Of a DNA stretch of 64,000 nucleotides, positions 9,921 through 18,938 are shown piece after piece. A model generated the notes under the pieces. The model was not told the DNA's origin, did no database searches, and worked only from the letters and a program-made list of their open reading frames with translations. Both the position numbers and the translations under genes were made by a program. This stretch comes from Streptomyces sp. AA1529 (GTDB lineage Bacteria; Actinomycetota; Actinomycetes; Streptomycetales; Streptomycetaceae): positions 124,001-188,000 of the forward strand of contig NZ_ALAP01000030.1 of the NCBI RefSeq assembly GCF_000280905.1. The letters are read 5' to 3'. The number at the start of each line of letters is the position of its first letter. Position 1 is the stretch's first letter.

Positions 9921-9967
9921 CGGCGGCGCCCGGACCGGCAGTTCGCCCGCCGGTCCGGGCGCCGCCG
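9921..9967. terminator. 19-bp perfect hairpin after the PKS gene
   Basis: Arms 9921-9939 and 9949-9967 are exact reverse complements around a 9-base loop. It begins 12 bases after the PKS stop and lies before the convergent FBP gene stop, so it can end transcription from both sides. There is no U-tract, as is common for Streptomyces terminators. Confidence 0.75.
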
Positions 9968-10009
9968 CTGCCGTGCCGGGGGCGCGGCCACCCCGGGCCG
10001 TCCCGGAGG

Positions 10010-10501
10010 TCAGGCCGTCACCCTGGCCAGGAACGCGTCGAGGTTGGCCGCGGCGCGCTGGATCTTCTCCTCGACGGTGAGCGACTCGCGGTACCGGACG
10101 GCGAGGCCCGTGTCCTTCTTGCCCCGTACGTAGAGCGAGCAGCACAGGTCGCTGCACAGGTAGGTGCCCACCGAGTTGCCCTGCTTGCCGGCTTTGCCGG
10201 CCATCGGCGCGACCATCAGCGAGACGCCGCTCGTGTGGTCGGTCAGACATATCGAGCACATGCTGCGCCGGGTCTGCCAGGGGGCCGGGGCGGGGCAGCG
10301 CAGCGCGAGGGCCCGGGGGCGGTCGCCGCGCCGGGTGACCAGATAGGCGCGGTCGGGGGCCTGGGGGTCGCGCCAGCCCAGGTAGTCCAGGTCCTCCCAG
10401 GGCCGCTCGGCCAGGTCGCGCGGCACGGACAGCCGCTTGGCCTCGCCCTTCGTGCAGTTCACGAACGCGGCCCGGATCTCTCGCTCGGTCAACGGTTCCA
10501 T
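10010..10501 (-). CDS. FBP domain protein (treble-clef zinc finger, EF-G-binding type)
   Basis: 163 residues from ATG at 10501 (reads MEPLTEREIR). The N-terminal two thirds are typical of the actinobacterial FBP family. The C-terminal half carries two Cys pairs, MCSICL and LCSDLCC, that would form the treble-clef zinc finger. Staphylococcal FusB-type members of this family bind elongation factor G and release it from fusidic-acid-stalled ribosomes; whether actinobacterial members do the same is not known to me. No clear ribosome site precedes the ATG. The first bases upstream hold the 23-bp palindrome shared with the divergent TetR gene, so expression is probably controlled by that repressor. 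Confidence 0.85.
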   Translation of the reverse strand: MEPLTEREIRAAFVNCTKGEAKRLSVPRDLAERPWEDLDYLGWRDPQAPDRAYLVTRRGDRPRALALRCPAPAPWQTRRSMCSICLTDHTSGVSLMVAPMAGKAGKQGNSVGTYLCSDLCCSLYVRGKKDTGLAVRYRESLTVEEKIQRAAANLDAFLARVTA

Positions 10502-10515
10502 AAGAGTGAGGCTAA

Positions 10516-10538
10516 TTTGCCTAAAAGTCTTAGGCAAA
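10516..10538. promoter_or_regulatory. Perfect palindromic operator between FBP and TetR genes
   Basis: TTTGCCTAA (10516-10524), a 5-base spacer and TTAGGCAAA (10530-10538) form an exact inverted repeat, strikingly A/T-rich for this genome. It lies 15 bases before the FBP start and 35 before the TetR start. This is the expected size and place for the operator of the TetR-family protein encoded next to it. Confidence 0.85.
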
Positions 10539-10572
10539 TGCATAATCGACTCAGCTGAACAGGAGGAGCGTT

Positions 10573-11148
10573 ATGGTGCGTGCGGGGTTGACCACGGAGC
10601 GACTGATCCGGGCGGGCGCGGAGCTGGCCGACGAGGTCGGCTTCGACCAGGTGACCGTCTCGGCGCTGGCCCGGCGCTTCGACGTCAAGGTCGCGAGCCT
10701 GTACTCGCATCTGCGCAACTCGCAGGACCTCAAGACGAAGATCGCGCTGCTCGCCCTGGAGGAAATGGCGGACCGGGCCGCCGAGGCGCTCGCCGGACGC
10801 TCCGGCAAGGACGCGCTGGCGGCCTTCGCGAACGTCTACCGCGACTACGCACGGGAGCACCCCGGGCGCTACGCCGCCGCGCAGACCAGGCTGGACCCGG
10901 AGACGGCCGCGGCCAGCGCGGGAGTCAGGCACTCCCGGATGACGCGGGCGCTGCTGCGCGGCTACGACCTGGCGGAGCCGGACCAGACGCACGCGGTCCG
11001 GCTGCTGGGCAGCGTCTTCCACGGCTACGTGAGCCTGGAGATGGGCGGCGGGTTCAGCCACAGCGCCCCGGACACCCAGCAGACGTGGGAGCGGGTGCTG
11101 GACTCCCTCGACGCGCTGCTGCGCAACTGGCCCGAACCCCGCCCGTGA
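10573..11148 (+). CDS. TetR/AcrR family transcriptional regulator (WHG-type C-terminus)
   Basis: 191 residues, started by ATG at 10573 behind AGGAGGAG. The N-terminal helix-turn-helix is clear (residues about 8-55, with VTVSALARRFDVKVASLYSHL), followed by the helical ligand domain with FHGYVSLEMGGGF, the motif of the TetR_C_33/WHG group. It is divergent from the FBP gene and followed after 43 bases by an SGNH hydrolase gene, so it most likely represses both itself (with the hydrolase) and FBP through the 23-bp palindrome. The ligand is unknown. Confidence 0.92.
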   Translation: MVRAGLTTERLIRAGAELADEVGFDQVTVSALARRFDVKVASLYSHLRNSQDLKTKIALLALEEMADRAAEALAGRSGKDALAAFANVYRDYAREHPGRYAAAQTRLDPETAAASAGVRHSRMTRALLRGYDLAEPDQTHAVRLLGSVFHGYVSLEMGGGFSHSAPDTQQTWERVLDSLDALLRNWPEPRP

Positions 11149-11191
11149 CGCCCGCCACCACCCGACCCGACGACCCGAACAGGTTGACGAC

Positions 11192-12376
11192 ATGCACGCC
11201 GAGGACACCTGGACCACCACGCCCCTGACCGCGGACCTCGTCCGCGGCGCGTCGGCGCTGGAGCGCACCGCGCACGGCCTGCTGCCGCACCGGCTGCCCG
11301 CAGCTGCCCGGGCGCAGTGCGACGACGGGCAGCTGCACATGGCCGAGTCCCAGCCCTCCGGGGTGCGGCTGGCCTTCCGTACCGCCGCGACCGCCGTCGA
11401 ACTCGACACCCTGCCCACCAAGCGGGCCTACACCGGCCTCCCGGCCCTCCCCGACGGGCTGTACGACCTGGTCGTGGACGGCAGCCTCGCCGACCAGGGC
11501 ACAGTGCCGGGCGGCAACACCCTGACCGTCGACATGCGGGCCGGGACCGCCGAGACCACTTCCGGCCGCGGCGGCACGCTCCGCTTCACCGGGCTGCCGG
11601 ACCGGATGAAGGACGTCGAGATCTGGCTGCCGCACAACGAGACCACCGAGCTGCTGGCGCTGCGCACCGACGCCGCCGTCGAGCCGCTGCCCGACCGGGG
11701 CCGCAGGGTGTGGCTGCACCACGGCAGTTCGATCAGCCAGGGCTCCAACGCGGCGAGCCCCAGCACGACCTGGCCCGCGCTCGCCGCCGCGCGCGGCGGC
11801 GTGGAGCTGGTCAACCTGGGGCTGGGCGGCGGGGCACTGCTCGACCCGAGCACCGCCCGGGCGATGCGGGACACCCCGGCCGACCTGATCAGCGTCAAGA
11901 TCGGCATCAACGTGGTCAACAGCGACCTGATGCGGCTGCGCGCCTTCACCCCGGCCGTGCACGGCTTCCTCGACACCCTCCGCGAGGGGCACCCGGGCAC
12001 GCCGCTGCTGGTCGTCTCGTCCCTCCTGTGCCCGATCCACGAGGACACCCCCGGCCCCAGCCTCCCGGACCCGGAGGCCTTCGAGGACGGCCGGCTGCGG
12101 TTCCTGGCCATGGGCGATCCGGCGGAGCGTGCCGCCGGGAAGCTGACCCTGCGCGGCATCCGCGAGGAGCTGTCCCGGGTGGTGCGGTCCCGCGCGGCCG
12201 ACGACCCGAACCTGTACTACCTCGACGGACTGGAGCTGTACGGCGAGGCGGACGCCGCCGAGCTGCCGCTGCCCGACGAGCTCCACCCGGACGCGGCCGC
12301 CCACCGCCGCATCGGCGAACGCTTCGCCGCGCAGGTGTTCGCGGACGGCGGCCCGTTCGCCGCCGCGCCCGCGTGA
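11192..12376 (+). CDS. SGNH/GDSL-type hydrolase with N-terminal jelly-roll domain
   Basis: 394 residues, no signal peptide, so cytoplasmic. Residues 1-175 look like the beta-rich domain often placed before SGNH esterases. The catalytic domain follows: block I Ser in HHGSSISQG, block II Gly in NLGLGGGA, block III Asn in GINVVNS and block V Asp-x-x-His in DELHPD. It is 43 bases behind the TetR gene and probably co-transcribed with it, so its substrate may be related to the regulator's ligand. Carbohydrate-ester or lipid-ester hydrolysis is the family role; the real substrate cannot be read from the sequence. Confidence 0.85.
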   Translation: MHAEDTWTTTPLTADLVRGASALERTAHGLLPHRLPAAARAQCDDGQLHMAESQPSGVRLAFRTAATAVELDTLPTKRAYTGLPALPDGLYDLVVDGSLADQGTVPGGNTLTVDMRAGTAETTSGRGGTLRFTGLPDRMKDVEIWLPHNETTELLALRTDAAVEPLPDRGRRVWLHHGSSISQGSNAASPSTTWPALAAARGGVELVNLGLGGGALLDPSTARAMRDTPADLISVKIGINVVNSDLMRLRAFTPAVHGFLDTLREGHPGTPLLVVSSLLCPIHEDTPGPSLPDPEAFEDGRLRFLAMGDPAERAAGKLTLRGIREELSRVVRSRAADDPNLYYLDGLELYGEADAAELPLPDELHPDAAAHRRIGERFAAQVFADGGPFAAAPA

Positions 12377-12538
12377 GCGGCCACGGCGGGCTCCGGCCGC
12401 GCGCTTTTCACCTGCCCTCCGGGGGTGCTGCCCGCCTGCCCGGGCTTCGGGTGCTCCCGCGCCGCGGCCCCGGCCGTGCCGGAGCCGCGGCGGATGCGGG
12501 GAGGGGCGGCGGGCGCGGGAGCGCGCCGCCGGCCTCCG

Positions 12539-14914
12539 TCACTCCGTGCGCAGGCCGGCCGGGCGCATCATGCGCCACAGCAGTGGCAGGCTCAGCAGCG
12601 TCACCACGGCGACCAGCCCGCCGCCGACGGCGAACATCGGCCAGATGACGCCCCAGTCGGCGACCGACCGCGAGATGACCCGCAACAGGGTCCAGCCGAG
12701 GCCGAGCCCGAACGCCGAGGCCAGCAGGAGACCCAGCGCCACCGGGATCGCCGTCTGCCAGAGCACGGAGGCGCCCAGCGTGCCGCGGCGGGTCCCGAAC
12801 GCCACCAGCACCGCCAACTGCCGCCTGCGTTCGCGCAGCTGCTCCGCCTGGGACACGACCATGCTGGCGGCGATGAGCACCAGCACCGCGGTGGCCGCGG
12901 CGAAGATGACCCGGCTCAGCTCGGCGAACCCGGCGGAGACCTTCGTCGACCGGGACAGCCACACATCGGCCGCCGGGCTCTGCCGGAAGACGGTCGTCCG
13001 GACGTGCTCCAGCGCCTCCGGCTCGTCGTCCTGGAGCCGCACCCAGCCGGTGTACCGGAGGTCGAGACGGTCGGGGGAGAGGGCGCCGGGCGTCACCAGG
13101 ATCCCGGTGACCGGAGCACCCCAGCCGGACGGCTTCGCGGACACGGTGCGCGTGCCCTCGGGGATCCGCCAGTTCTCGGTGCCGCGGCCGTCTGGCCCGG
13201 CCACCCGGAGGGCGGTTCCGGGGCGCGGCGGAGCGGGACGGCTGGTCTCCTCGTCCGTGTCCCGCGGATCCGCCGCCGCGCGGAAGACCCGCCCGTCACG
13301 GCAGGAGCCGACGTCCGCCACTTCCCGCAGCGTTCCGCAGTCGCCCACGATGACCTGCGCGTACTCCGCCGCGTCGGTGCCCGCCGCCTTCCCCGCGACC
13401 TCCTGGGTGCTCTCCAGGAACCCGGTGGACCCGGCGACGCCCGGGGTGGCGGCCAGCGCCCGGTCCAGTTTCCGGGCACCCGCGGTGTCCGTCGTGAGGT
13501 CGATGACGTTCACCTGCCGCAGCGCGGACTTCTTCCGGCCGGTCTCCTGCGTGGCCTCCGCCTGGACCCCGGCGAACAGCAGTTGCAGCGCGACGGCCCC
13601 GGCCACGGCGATGGTGATCCCGCTGACGGCCCGGGTCGCCGTACCGCTGGACAACTGGAGCCGGCGCACCGCGAGCTGCCAGGAGACCGGCCCACCGCGC
13701 AGCTTGCCGACCAGCCGCTCCACCACCCAGGGCAGCAGGAGCGCGACGCCGCTCAGCAGCGCCACCACCCCGGTGGCGACCCGGAACTCGTTCACCTGAC
13801 CGCCGCCTCCCGAGCCCAGCGCCCCGGCCAGCGGCAGCAGCAGCGCCAGCCCGACCACCGGGGGCAGCAGCCGCCACCACAGACGGCGCGGCCGCGGCGT
13901 GCTCTCCCGCGTCACCCGCACCGGCTCGATCGTCACGCCCCGCAGCGCGAACACGGCGGCGCCGACCGTCACCAGCGGCAGCCCGAGCACCACCAGCGCG
14001 CCCAGCACCGGGTCCGGGACCACGTCGGCGGGGAAGACGCTGACGTCGAAGAGGGTGACGTCCGCGGCCAGTCCGCGTCCGAGCGCGAAGACCGCGCCGC
14101 CGAGCAGCAGCCCCAGCACCGCTCCGGCGAGCGACTCCCCGGCGGCGATCCGGCGGGTCATGGCCGTGTCGGCCCCCACCAGCCGCAGGGCCGCCAGCCG
14201 CTGGTCCCGCCGCTCGCCGCCGAACCGGGTGGCGGTCCCGATGAAGGTGGCCACCGGCATCAGCAGCACCGCGCACGCCACCGCGCCGAGCAGGATCAGC
14301 AGCGGGTCCACGTCGCGGTGTTCCTCGACGTGGCCGAAGTACCGCACGCGCTGCGCGTCCCCGGCCCGCAGCGTGTCAGTGCCCAGATAGAAGGAGAGGT
14401 CGGCCGGTCCGAGCAGGCCGTCGTCGGCGATGACGCCGACGATCCGCGCGTTCAGCCGCTTCGCCAGCTCAGCACCCGCCGCGGAGTCGAGCAGCTCCTT
14501 CAGCGCGGGCGAGACCACCATCTCGCCGGGCTCCGGTATCCGCTCGGTGCCCGGCGGGGTGACCGGGTGGCTGCCGTCGGCCTGCAGGAGCCGGCCGTCG
14601 ATGTCCCGTCCGTGGAAGGTGGTGTCCGCCACGGCCGTCAGCAGGGTGCGCTCGGTGGCCCGGCTCTCGTCCGCCGAGGTGGCGTTCCCCAGCACCGAGC
14701 CGTTGACCGCCCGGGCGTCCCGGCGGGACTCCTGCGCGCTCATGATCGACGGCACCGCGGCGGCCAGCAGCAGCATCGCCACTCCGAGCCCCACCCCGAC
14801 GGCGGTCAGCAGGGTGCGGAGCCGGCTCTGCCGGCCGGCGAAGGCGAACCCGGCGCCCATGGCCAGGTCCCGTGTCCACTCGCGCACCCGGTGCGCCCTG
14901 GGCCTGCCGCTCAT
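12539..14914 (-). CDS. ABC transporter permease, FtsX/MacB type
   Basis: 791 residues from ATG at 14914, overlapping the stop of the ATPase gene by 4 bases (ATGA), so the two are translationally coupled. Architecture is that of large actinobacterial FtsX-like permeases: an N-terminal membrane segment (LLTAVGVGLGVAMLLLAAAV), an extracellular domain, three membrane segments with an FtsX domain near 265-380, a central membrane pair, another extracellular domain, and a second FtsX domain near 650-790 (LRERRRQLAVLVAFG). Such systems export peptides or antibiotics or sense envelope stress; the cargo is unknown. The C-terminus is convergent with the SGNH hydrolase gene. Confidence 0.9.
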   Translation of the reverse strand: MSGRPRAHRVREWTRDLAMGAGFAFAGRQSRLRTLLTAVGVGLGVAMLLLAAAVPSIMSAQESRRDARAVNGSVLGNATSADESRATERTLLTAVADTTFHGRDIDGRLLQADGSHPVTPPGTERIPEPGEMVVSPALKELLDSAAGAELAKRLNARIVGVIADDGLLGPADLSFYLGTDTLRAGDAQRVRYFGHVEEHRDVDPLLILLGAVACAVLLMPVATFIGTATRFGGERRDQRLAALRLVGADTAMTRRIAAGESLAGAVLGLLLGGAVFALGRGLAADVTLFDVSVFPADVVPDPVLGALVVLGLPLVTVGAAVFALRGVTIEPVRVTRESTPRPRRLWWRLLPPVVGLALLLPLAGALGSGGGGQVNEFRVATGVVALLSGVALLLPWVVERLVGKLRGGPVSWQLAVRRLQLSSGTATRAVSGITIAVAGAVALQLLFAGVQAEATQETGRKKSALRQVNVIDLTTDTAGARKLDRALAATPGVAGSTGFLESTQEVAGKAAGTDAAEYAQVIVGDCGTLREVADVGSCRDGRVFRAAADPRDTDEETSRPAPPRPGTALRVAGPDGRGTENWRIPEGTRTVSAKPSGWGAPVTGILVTPGALSPDRLDLRYTGWVRLQDDEPEALEHVRTTVFRQSPAADVWLSRSTKVSAGFAELSRVIFAAATAVLVLIAASMVVSQAEQLRERRRQLAVLVAFGTRRGTLGASVLWQTAIPVALGLLLASAFGLGLGWTLLRVISRSVADWGVIWPMFAVGGGLVAVVTLLSLPLLWRMMRPAGLRTE

Positions 14915-15648
14915 ACCGCGCCCACCACACCGCTCATGTCCCGTGCCGTGCCGTCCCGGACGACGACCTCGCGGTCGGAGTAGGCGGCCACCCGCGCCTC
15001 GTGGGTGACCAGCACGACCGCGGCCCCGGTCTCGCGGGCGGCCGCCGTCAGCAGTTGCATGACCCGCTCCCCGTTGAGCGAGTCGAGCGCGCCGGTCGGC
15101 TCGTCGGCGAAGACGACGCGGGGCGAGCCGGCCAGCGCGCGGGCCACGGCGACGCGCTGGCCCTGGCCGCCGGACACCTGCCCGGGCCGGTGGTGGCGGA
15201 CGTCGTCGACCTCCAGGCGCGCCAGCCACTCCTGGGCCCGCGCCTCGGCCTCCTTGCGGCGAGCGCCCGCCAGACGCAGCGGCAGGGCCGCGTTCTCCAG
15301 GCAGGTCAGCTCGGGCACCAGCTGGCCGAACTGGAAGATGAACCCGAAGTCGCCCCGGCGGAGCGCGCTGCGCTCCGCGTCGGAGAGGGCCGACATCTCC
15401 CGGCCCTGGTAGGTGATCCGGCCCGCGTCCGGCGGGACGATCCCCGCCAGGCAGTGCAGCAGCGTGGACTTGCCGGAGCCGGAGGGGCCCATCACCGCGA
15501 CGACCTCGCCGGCGGCGACGGAGAAGTCGGCTCCGGAGAGCGCGGCTGTCGATCCGTAGGTCTTGTGCACGCCCTCGGCGTGCAGCAGGGGTCCGGCCGA
15601 CGGCTCGGACCCCTGACCGGTGCTGAGTGGGGGGAGCAAGGGGCGCAC
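14911..15648 (-). CDS. ABC transporter ATP-binding protein, LolD/MacB type
   Basis: 245 residues with Walker A GPSGSGKST, Q-loop, signature VSGGQGQR, Walker B VVFADEPTGALDS and the switch His in VTHE. It is the motor of the downstream permease. The GTG at 15648 sits directly on the GGAGG sequence; the in-frame TTG at 15639 has the better 8-base spacing to that GGAGG and may be the true start, which would remove only three residues. A palindrome at 15783-15801 lies upstream and is a candidate operator for this operon. Confidence 0.93.
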   Translation of the reverse strand: MRPLLPPLSTGQGSEPSAGPLLHAEGVHKTYGSTAALSGADFSVAAGEVVAVMGPSGSGKSTLLHCLAGIVPPDAGRITYQGREMSALSDAERSALRRGDFGFIFQFGQLVPELTCLENAALPLRLAGARRKEAEARAQEWLARLEVDDVRHHRPGQVSGGQGQRVAVARALAGSPRVVFADEPTGALDSLNGERVMQLLTAAARETGAAVVLVTHEARVAAYSDREVVVRDGTARDMSGVVGAV

Positions 15649-16005
15649 CTCCGGGGTGGGTTCGTGGTCGGGGCGGCGGCCTCCGGGGCCGGCGCGGGTC
15701 GGTTGGGGCCGGTTCCGCGGCGGCCGGTGCGGCGTGCGGCGGACGACGTGCGGCGGATGGACGTGGCGACTCTACATCATGTGTATACACGGGGTGTATA
15801 CGTGTCCGTGGCCGCCCCTCTGGTCCGGCCGTCGGGAGCCGGCCTCCGTGCCCGGCCTCCGCCCCGGAGCCGGACCCGGAGGCCGGTACAGCGTTCGATG
15901 CCGGGTCCGGCGGAAAAGTTCACCGCGGGTCAGGGGTGGTGTGCCGTCACCGGGAGGGGTATTCCCAAAAGTCATGCAATGCCTGTTTTGCGCTAACGTG
16001 ATCGT
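15649..16005. other. Divergent intergenic region, ABC operon / membrane protein
   Basis: 357 bases without a gene. It contains the palindrome at 15783-15801 on the ABC side and a -10 box next to the rightward start codon. Nothing else is recognisable. Confidence 0.6.
15783..15801. promoter_or_regulatory. Perfect inverted repeat, candidate operator of the ABC transporter operon
   Basis: GTATACAC, GGG, GTGTATAC: 8-bp arms around 3 bases, exact. It is A/T-rich against the background and lies about 135 bases upstream of the ATPase start. No regulator gene is adjacent, so the controlling protein (a GntR- or TetR-type dimer by size) would be encoded elsewhere. Confidence 0.6.
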
Positions 16006-16006
16006 A
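15994..16006 (+). promoter_or_regulatory. -10 box of a leaderless transcript
   Basis: TAACGT (15994-15999) ends 6 bases before the ATG at 16006, so transcription should begin on or next to the start codon. There is no ribosome site before that ATG. A clear -35 is not visible. Confidence 0.55.
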
Positions 16007-17445
16007 TGACCACCGTACGAAGGGGTGCGCGGCTCGTGTCGGTGCTCACCGCGACGCTGATCGCGCTGCTGCTGACGACCGCGGGCAGCCCCGGCGGGCC
16101 GCACGCCGCGGACGGCGACGGGGTGTCCGCCGCGGCCGCCGCACTGCGCGCCGGCCCCGTCCACGTCGACCCGCGCGCCCGCGACGCGCTCCCCCCGGCG
16201 GCCGCCAAGGCGCTGCGGAGCACCATCGAACGGGCCGACAAACCGGTCCTCGTCGCCGTGCTGCCCGCCGACGGCGACTCCGACCGGAAGACGCTGCTGC
16301 GTCGGCTGCGCGCCGAGACAGGCATCGCCGGCGTCTACGCGGTCGCGCTCGGCGACCGCTTCGACGCGGGCGCCGACCACCGGATCATGTCGCGGGACGC
16401 CGTCCGGGACGCGGTCGGCGCCGTACGGCGCGCGCACCCGGGGGACCCCGCTGCGATGGTCACCGACTTCACCGACCGGGCGGTCCGGCAGGCCTCCGGC
16501 TCGGCACCCGCGGCCTGGGACGGGAACGGTGCCGCCGAGGACGGCGGCCGCACCGGCGGCGGCACCGCGGCCATCGTCACCCTGGGCGTCCTCGTGCTGC
16601 TCGCCGGAGGCGGCGCCTTCCTGGTGAGCCGGGGCTCCCGCAGACGGCGGGCCCGACTGGAGCGGGCCGGACTGGAGAAGCTGCGCCCGGTCGTGGACGA
16701 GGACATCACCGCGTTCGGGGAGGAGCTGAGCCGGATCGGCTTCGACCCGGCCACCGCCACCGCCCGCCCCGGCCCCGGTCCGGGCGGCACCGGCGCCGCT
16801 GCCGCCCGGACCGGCGCCGGAACGGACGCGGAGGAAGCGGATGCCGCGCGCGAGGACTACGCGCGGGCACTCGACGGATACGACGACGCCAAGACCAGGA
16901 TGGCCGCCGCGCGCCGCCCGCAGGACGTCCGCGAAGTGAGCCGGGCGCTGGCGGACGGCCGGTTCGCCCTCGCCACCCTGGAAGCGCGGCTGCACGGCGC
17001 GGTGCTGCCCGAGCGCCGGGCCCCGTGCTTCTTCGACCCGCGGCACGGGCCGTCGGTCGAGGACGTGCAATGGGCGCCGCCGGGCGGAACCGAGCGGGCC
17101 GTCCCCGTCTGCGCGGCGGACGCCGCCCGGCTGGCCGGCGGCGAGGAGCCCGCGGCCCGCGAGGTCGGCACCCCGCAGGGGCCGCGGCCGTACTGGGAGG
17201 CCGGACCGGTGTACGCGCCGTGGGCCGCCGGGTACTTCGGCGGAGGACTGCTGCCGGGCCTGCTGATGGGCACCCTGCTGGGCGGCGCGCTCGGCGGGCC
17301 GTACCCGGACGGGTCCGGCGACCCCTCCGGCGGGGGCGACTTCGGCGGTGACTTCTCCGGGGGCGGCGCCGATCCGCGCGACTTCGGCGGCGGCTTCGGA
17401 GACGGCGGCGGCTTCGGCGGAGGCGACTTCGGGGGCGGCTTCTGA
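16006..17445 (+). CDS. Signal-peptide membrane protein with Gly-rich C-terminus, unknown function
   Basis: 479 residues. An N-terminal signal sequence (LVSVLTATLIALLLTTAG, ending near 33) is followed by an extracytoplasmic domain of about 150 residues. One strong membrane helix lies near 188-208 (IVTLGVLVLLAGGGAFLV), then RGSRRRRAR as a cytoplasmic stop-transfer, a helical charged domain with two Cys (CFFDPRHGP and VPVCAAD), and a last 70 residues rich in Gly, Asp and Phe. The layout resembles TPM-domain-type membrane proteins, but I cannot confirm that family. The start is probably leaderless. Confidence 0.75.
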   Translation: MTTVRRGARLVSVLTATLIALLLTTAGSPGGPHAADGDGVSAAAAALRAGPVHVDPRARDALPPAAAKALRSTIERADKPVLVAVLPADGDSDRKTLLRRLRAETGIAGVYAVALGDRFDAGADHRIMSRDAVRDAVGAVRRAHPGDPAAMVTDFTDRAVRQASGSAPAAWDGNGAAEDGGRTGGGTAAIVTLGVLVLLAGGGAFLVSRGSRRRRARLERAGLEKLRPVVDEDITAFGEELSRIGFDPATATARPGPGPGGTGAAAARTGAGTDAEEADAAREDYARALDGYDDAKTRMAAARRPQDVREVSRALADGRFALATLEARLHGAVLPERRAPCFFDPRHGPSVEDVQWAPPGGTERAVPVCAADAARLAGGEEPAAREVGTPQGPRPYWEAGPVYAPWAAGYFGGGLLPGLLMGTLLGGALGGPYPDGSGDPSGGGDFGGDFSGGGADPRDFGGGFGDGGGFGGGDFGGGF

Positions 17446-17770
17446 GAACCGGGCAGGGAGCGATTTCCGGCCGGACTCCGTTCTGCCGTCCCCGGCGGGC
17501 AGCAGCCTCTTCCGGTGTGCCGTGGCCTCCGATGGGTTTGCCCTGGCCGATCGGCGGTTACGTGCACCGGTACGTGGGGGTGAGCTCGCCTCGCGGAGGC
17601 ACCGGCGGGTTGGGGACACAGCCCCCGGTGCCGTTTTTCACCTGCGATGCCCGGTTGGCGCAGGGTTGCTGGTATCGGGCCGGTGGGTCCACGCTCGGAG
17701 GAGTCCCGAACGCGGGTCGGCTGTGACAGCGCTTCCGTGTTGAAGGACCGTCCGACGCTGGGAGAGCTTG
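17446..17770. other. Intergenic region before the ANTAR gene
   Basis: 325 bases; no coding frame with a ribosome site. It should contain the terminator of the upstream membrane-protein gene and the ANTAR gene promoter, but no box or hairpin was strong enough to call. Confidence 0.5.
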
Positions 17771-18310
17771 ATGAGTGCCGCAACCGGGTCTGCGCGTACG
17801 ACTGCGCTCGCAGGACGTCCGCGGCCCAGAACCGTACCGCCGGGCGAGGCCACGACTCCGGCCGCGCCCCCGGCGCGCAGGACCGGACCCGAGCCCGTCG
17901 CCGCGGACGCGACGGCCCCGGAGGGCCCGGCGGGCCCCGGTGAGGCACCGCTGTCCGCGCGGGAGCGCGACGAGCTGACCGCGCGGATCGACGCACTCGA
18001 CACGGAGGTCGGCCAGCTCCGGGAGGCGCTGGCGAGCCGTCCCGTCATCGACCAGGCCAGGGGCATGGTGATGGCCCTGGCGCCGTGCGACGCGGAGACG
18101 GCCTGGCAGGTCCTGGTACGGGTGTCCCAGCACTCCAACGTCAAGCTCCGCAGCGTGGCCGCCGCGCTGGTGTCCGGCGCCGAGGGCACCGCCGTCCCCA
18201 AGCCAGTGCGCAAGCATCTGGCCACCGCTCTGCGCGAGGTGCGGACGCCGCCCGGCCGGCGCGGCGGAAGCGGGCCACCGGACCGCCGCGAGCCGCGCGC
18301 ACCGCGCTGA
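17771..18310 (+). CDS. ANTAR domain protein
   Basis: 179 residues from ATG at 17771, behind GGGAGAGC. The first 60 residues are a Pro/Ala/Thr-rich linker. Residues about 65-150 form a coiled coil followed by an ANTAR-type three-helix segment: VIDQARGMVMALAPCDAETAW, then VRVSQHSNVKLRSVAAALV. ANTAR domains bind paired RNA hairpins to prevent transcription termination. Unlike most actinobacterial members it has no GAF sensor, so it may act with a partner or constitutively. A second ANTAR protein with GAF and STAS domains is encoded about 11 kb away (29558-30913). Confidence 0.8.
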   Translation: MSAATGSARTTALAGRPRPRTVPPGEATTPAAPPARRTGPEPVAADATAPEGPAGPGEAPLSARERDELTARIDALDTEVGQLREALASRPVIDQARGMVMALAPCDAETAWQVLVRVSQHSNVKLRSVAAALVSGAEGTAVPKPVRKHLATALREVRTPPGRRGGSGPPDRREPRAPR

Positions 18311-18500
18311 GACCCGCGGGGCGACCCGGAGCCGGGCACCGGCCGGAGGACCGGGGCGGCGGGTCCGGGAGCCACGCGTCCCGTCCCGCCCTCGCCCCGT
18401 GGCGCTGCCCCGAGCGGTGCCCGCCCCCGATGTGCTCAGCCCACGTTCGTGCCGCCGTGTTCGCGGAACCGTGCCGGTTCGGGCCTCGGCGGGCTCGCGA

Positions 18501-18938
<438 letters not shown>

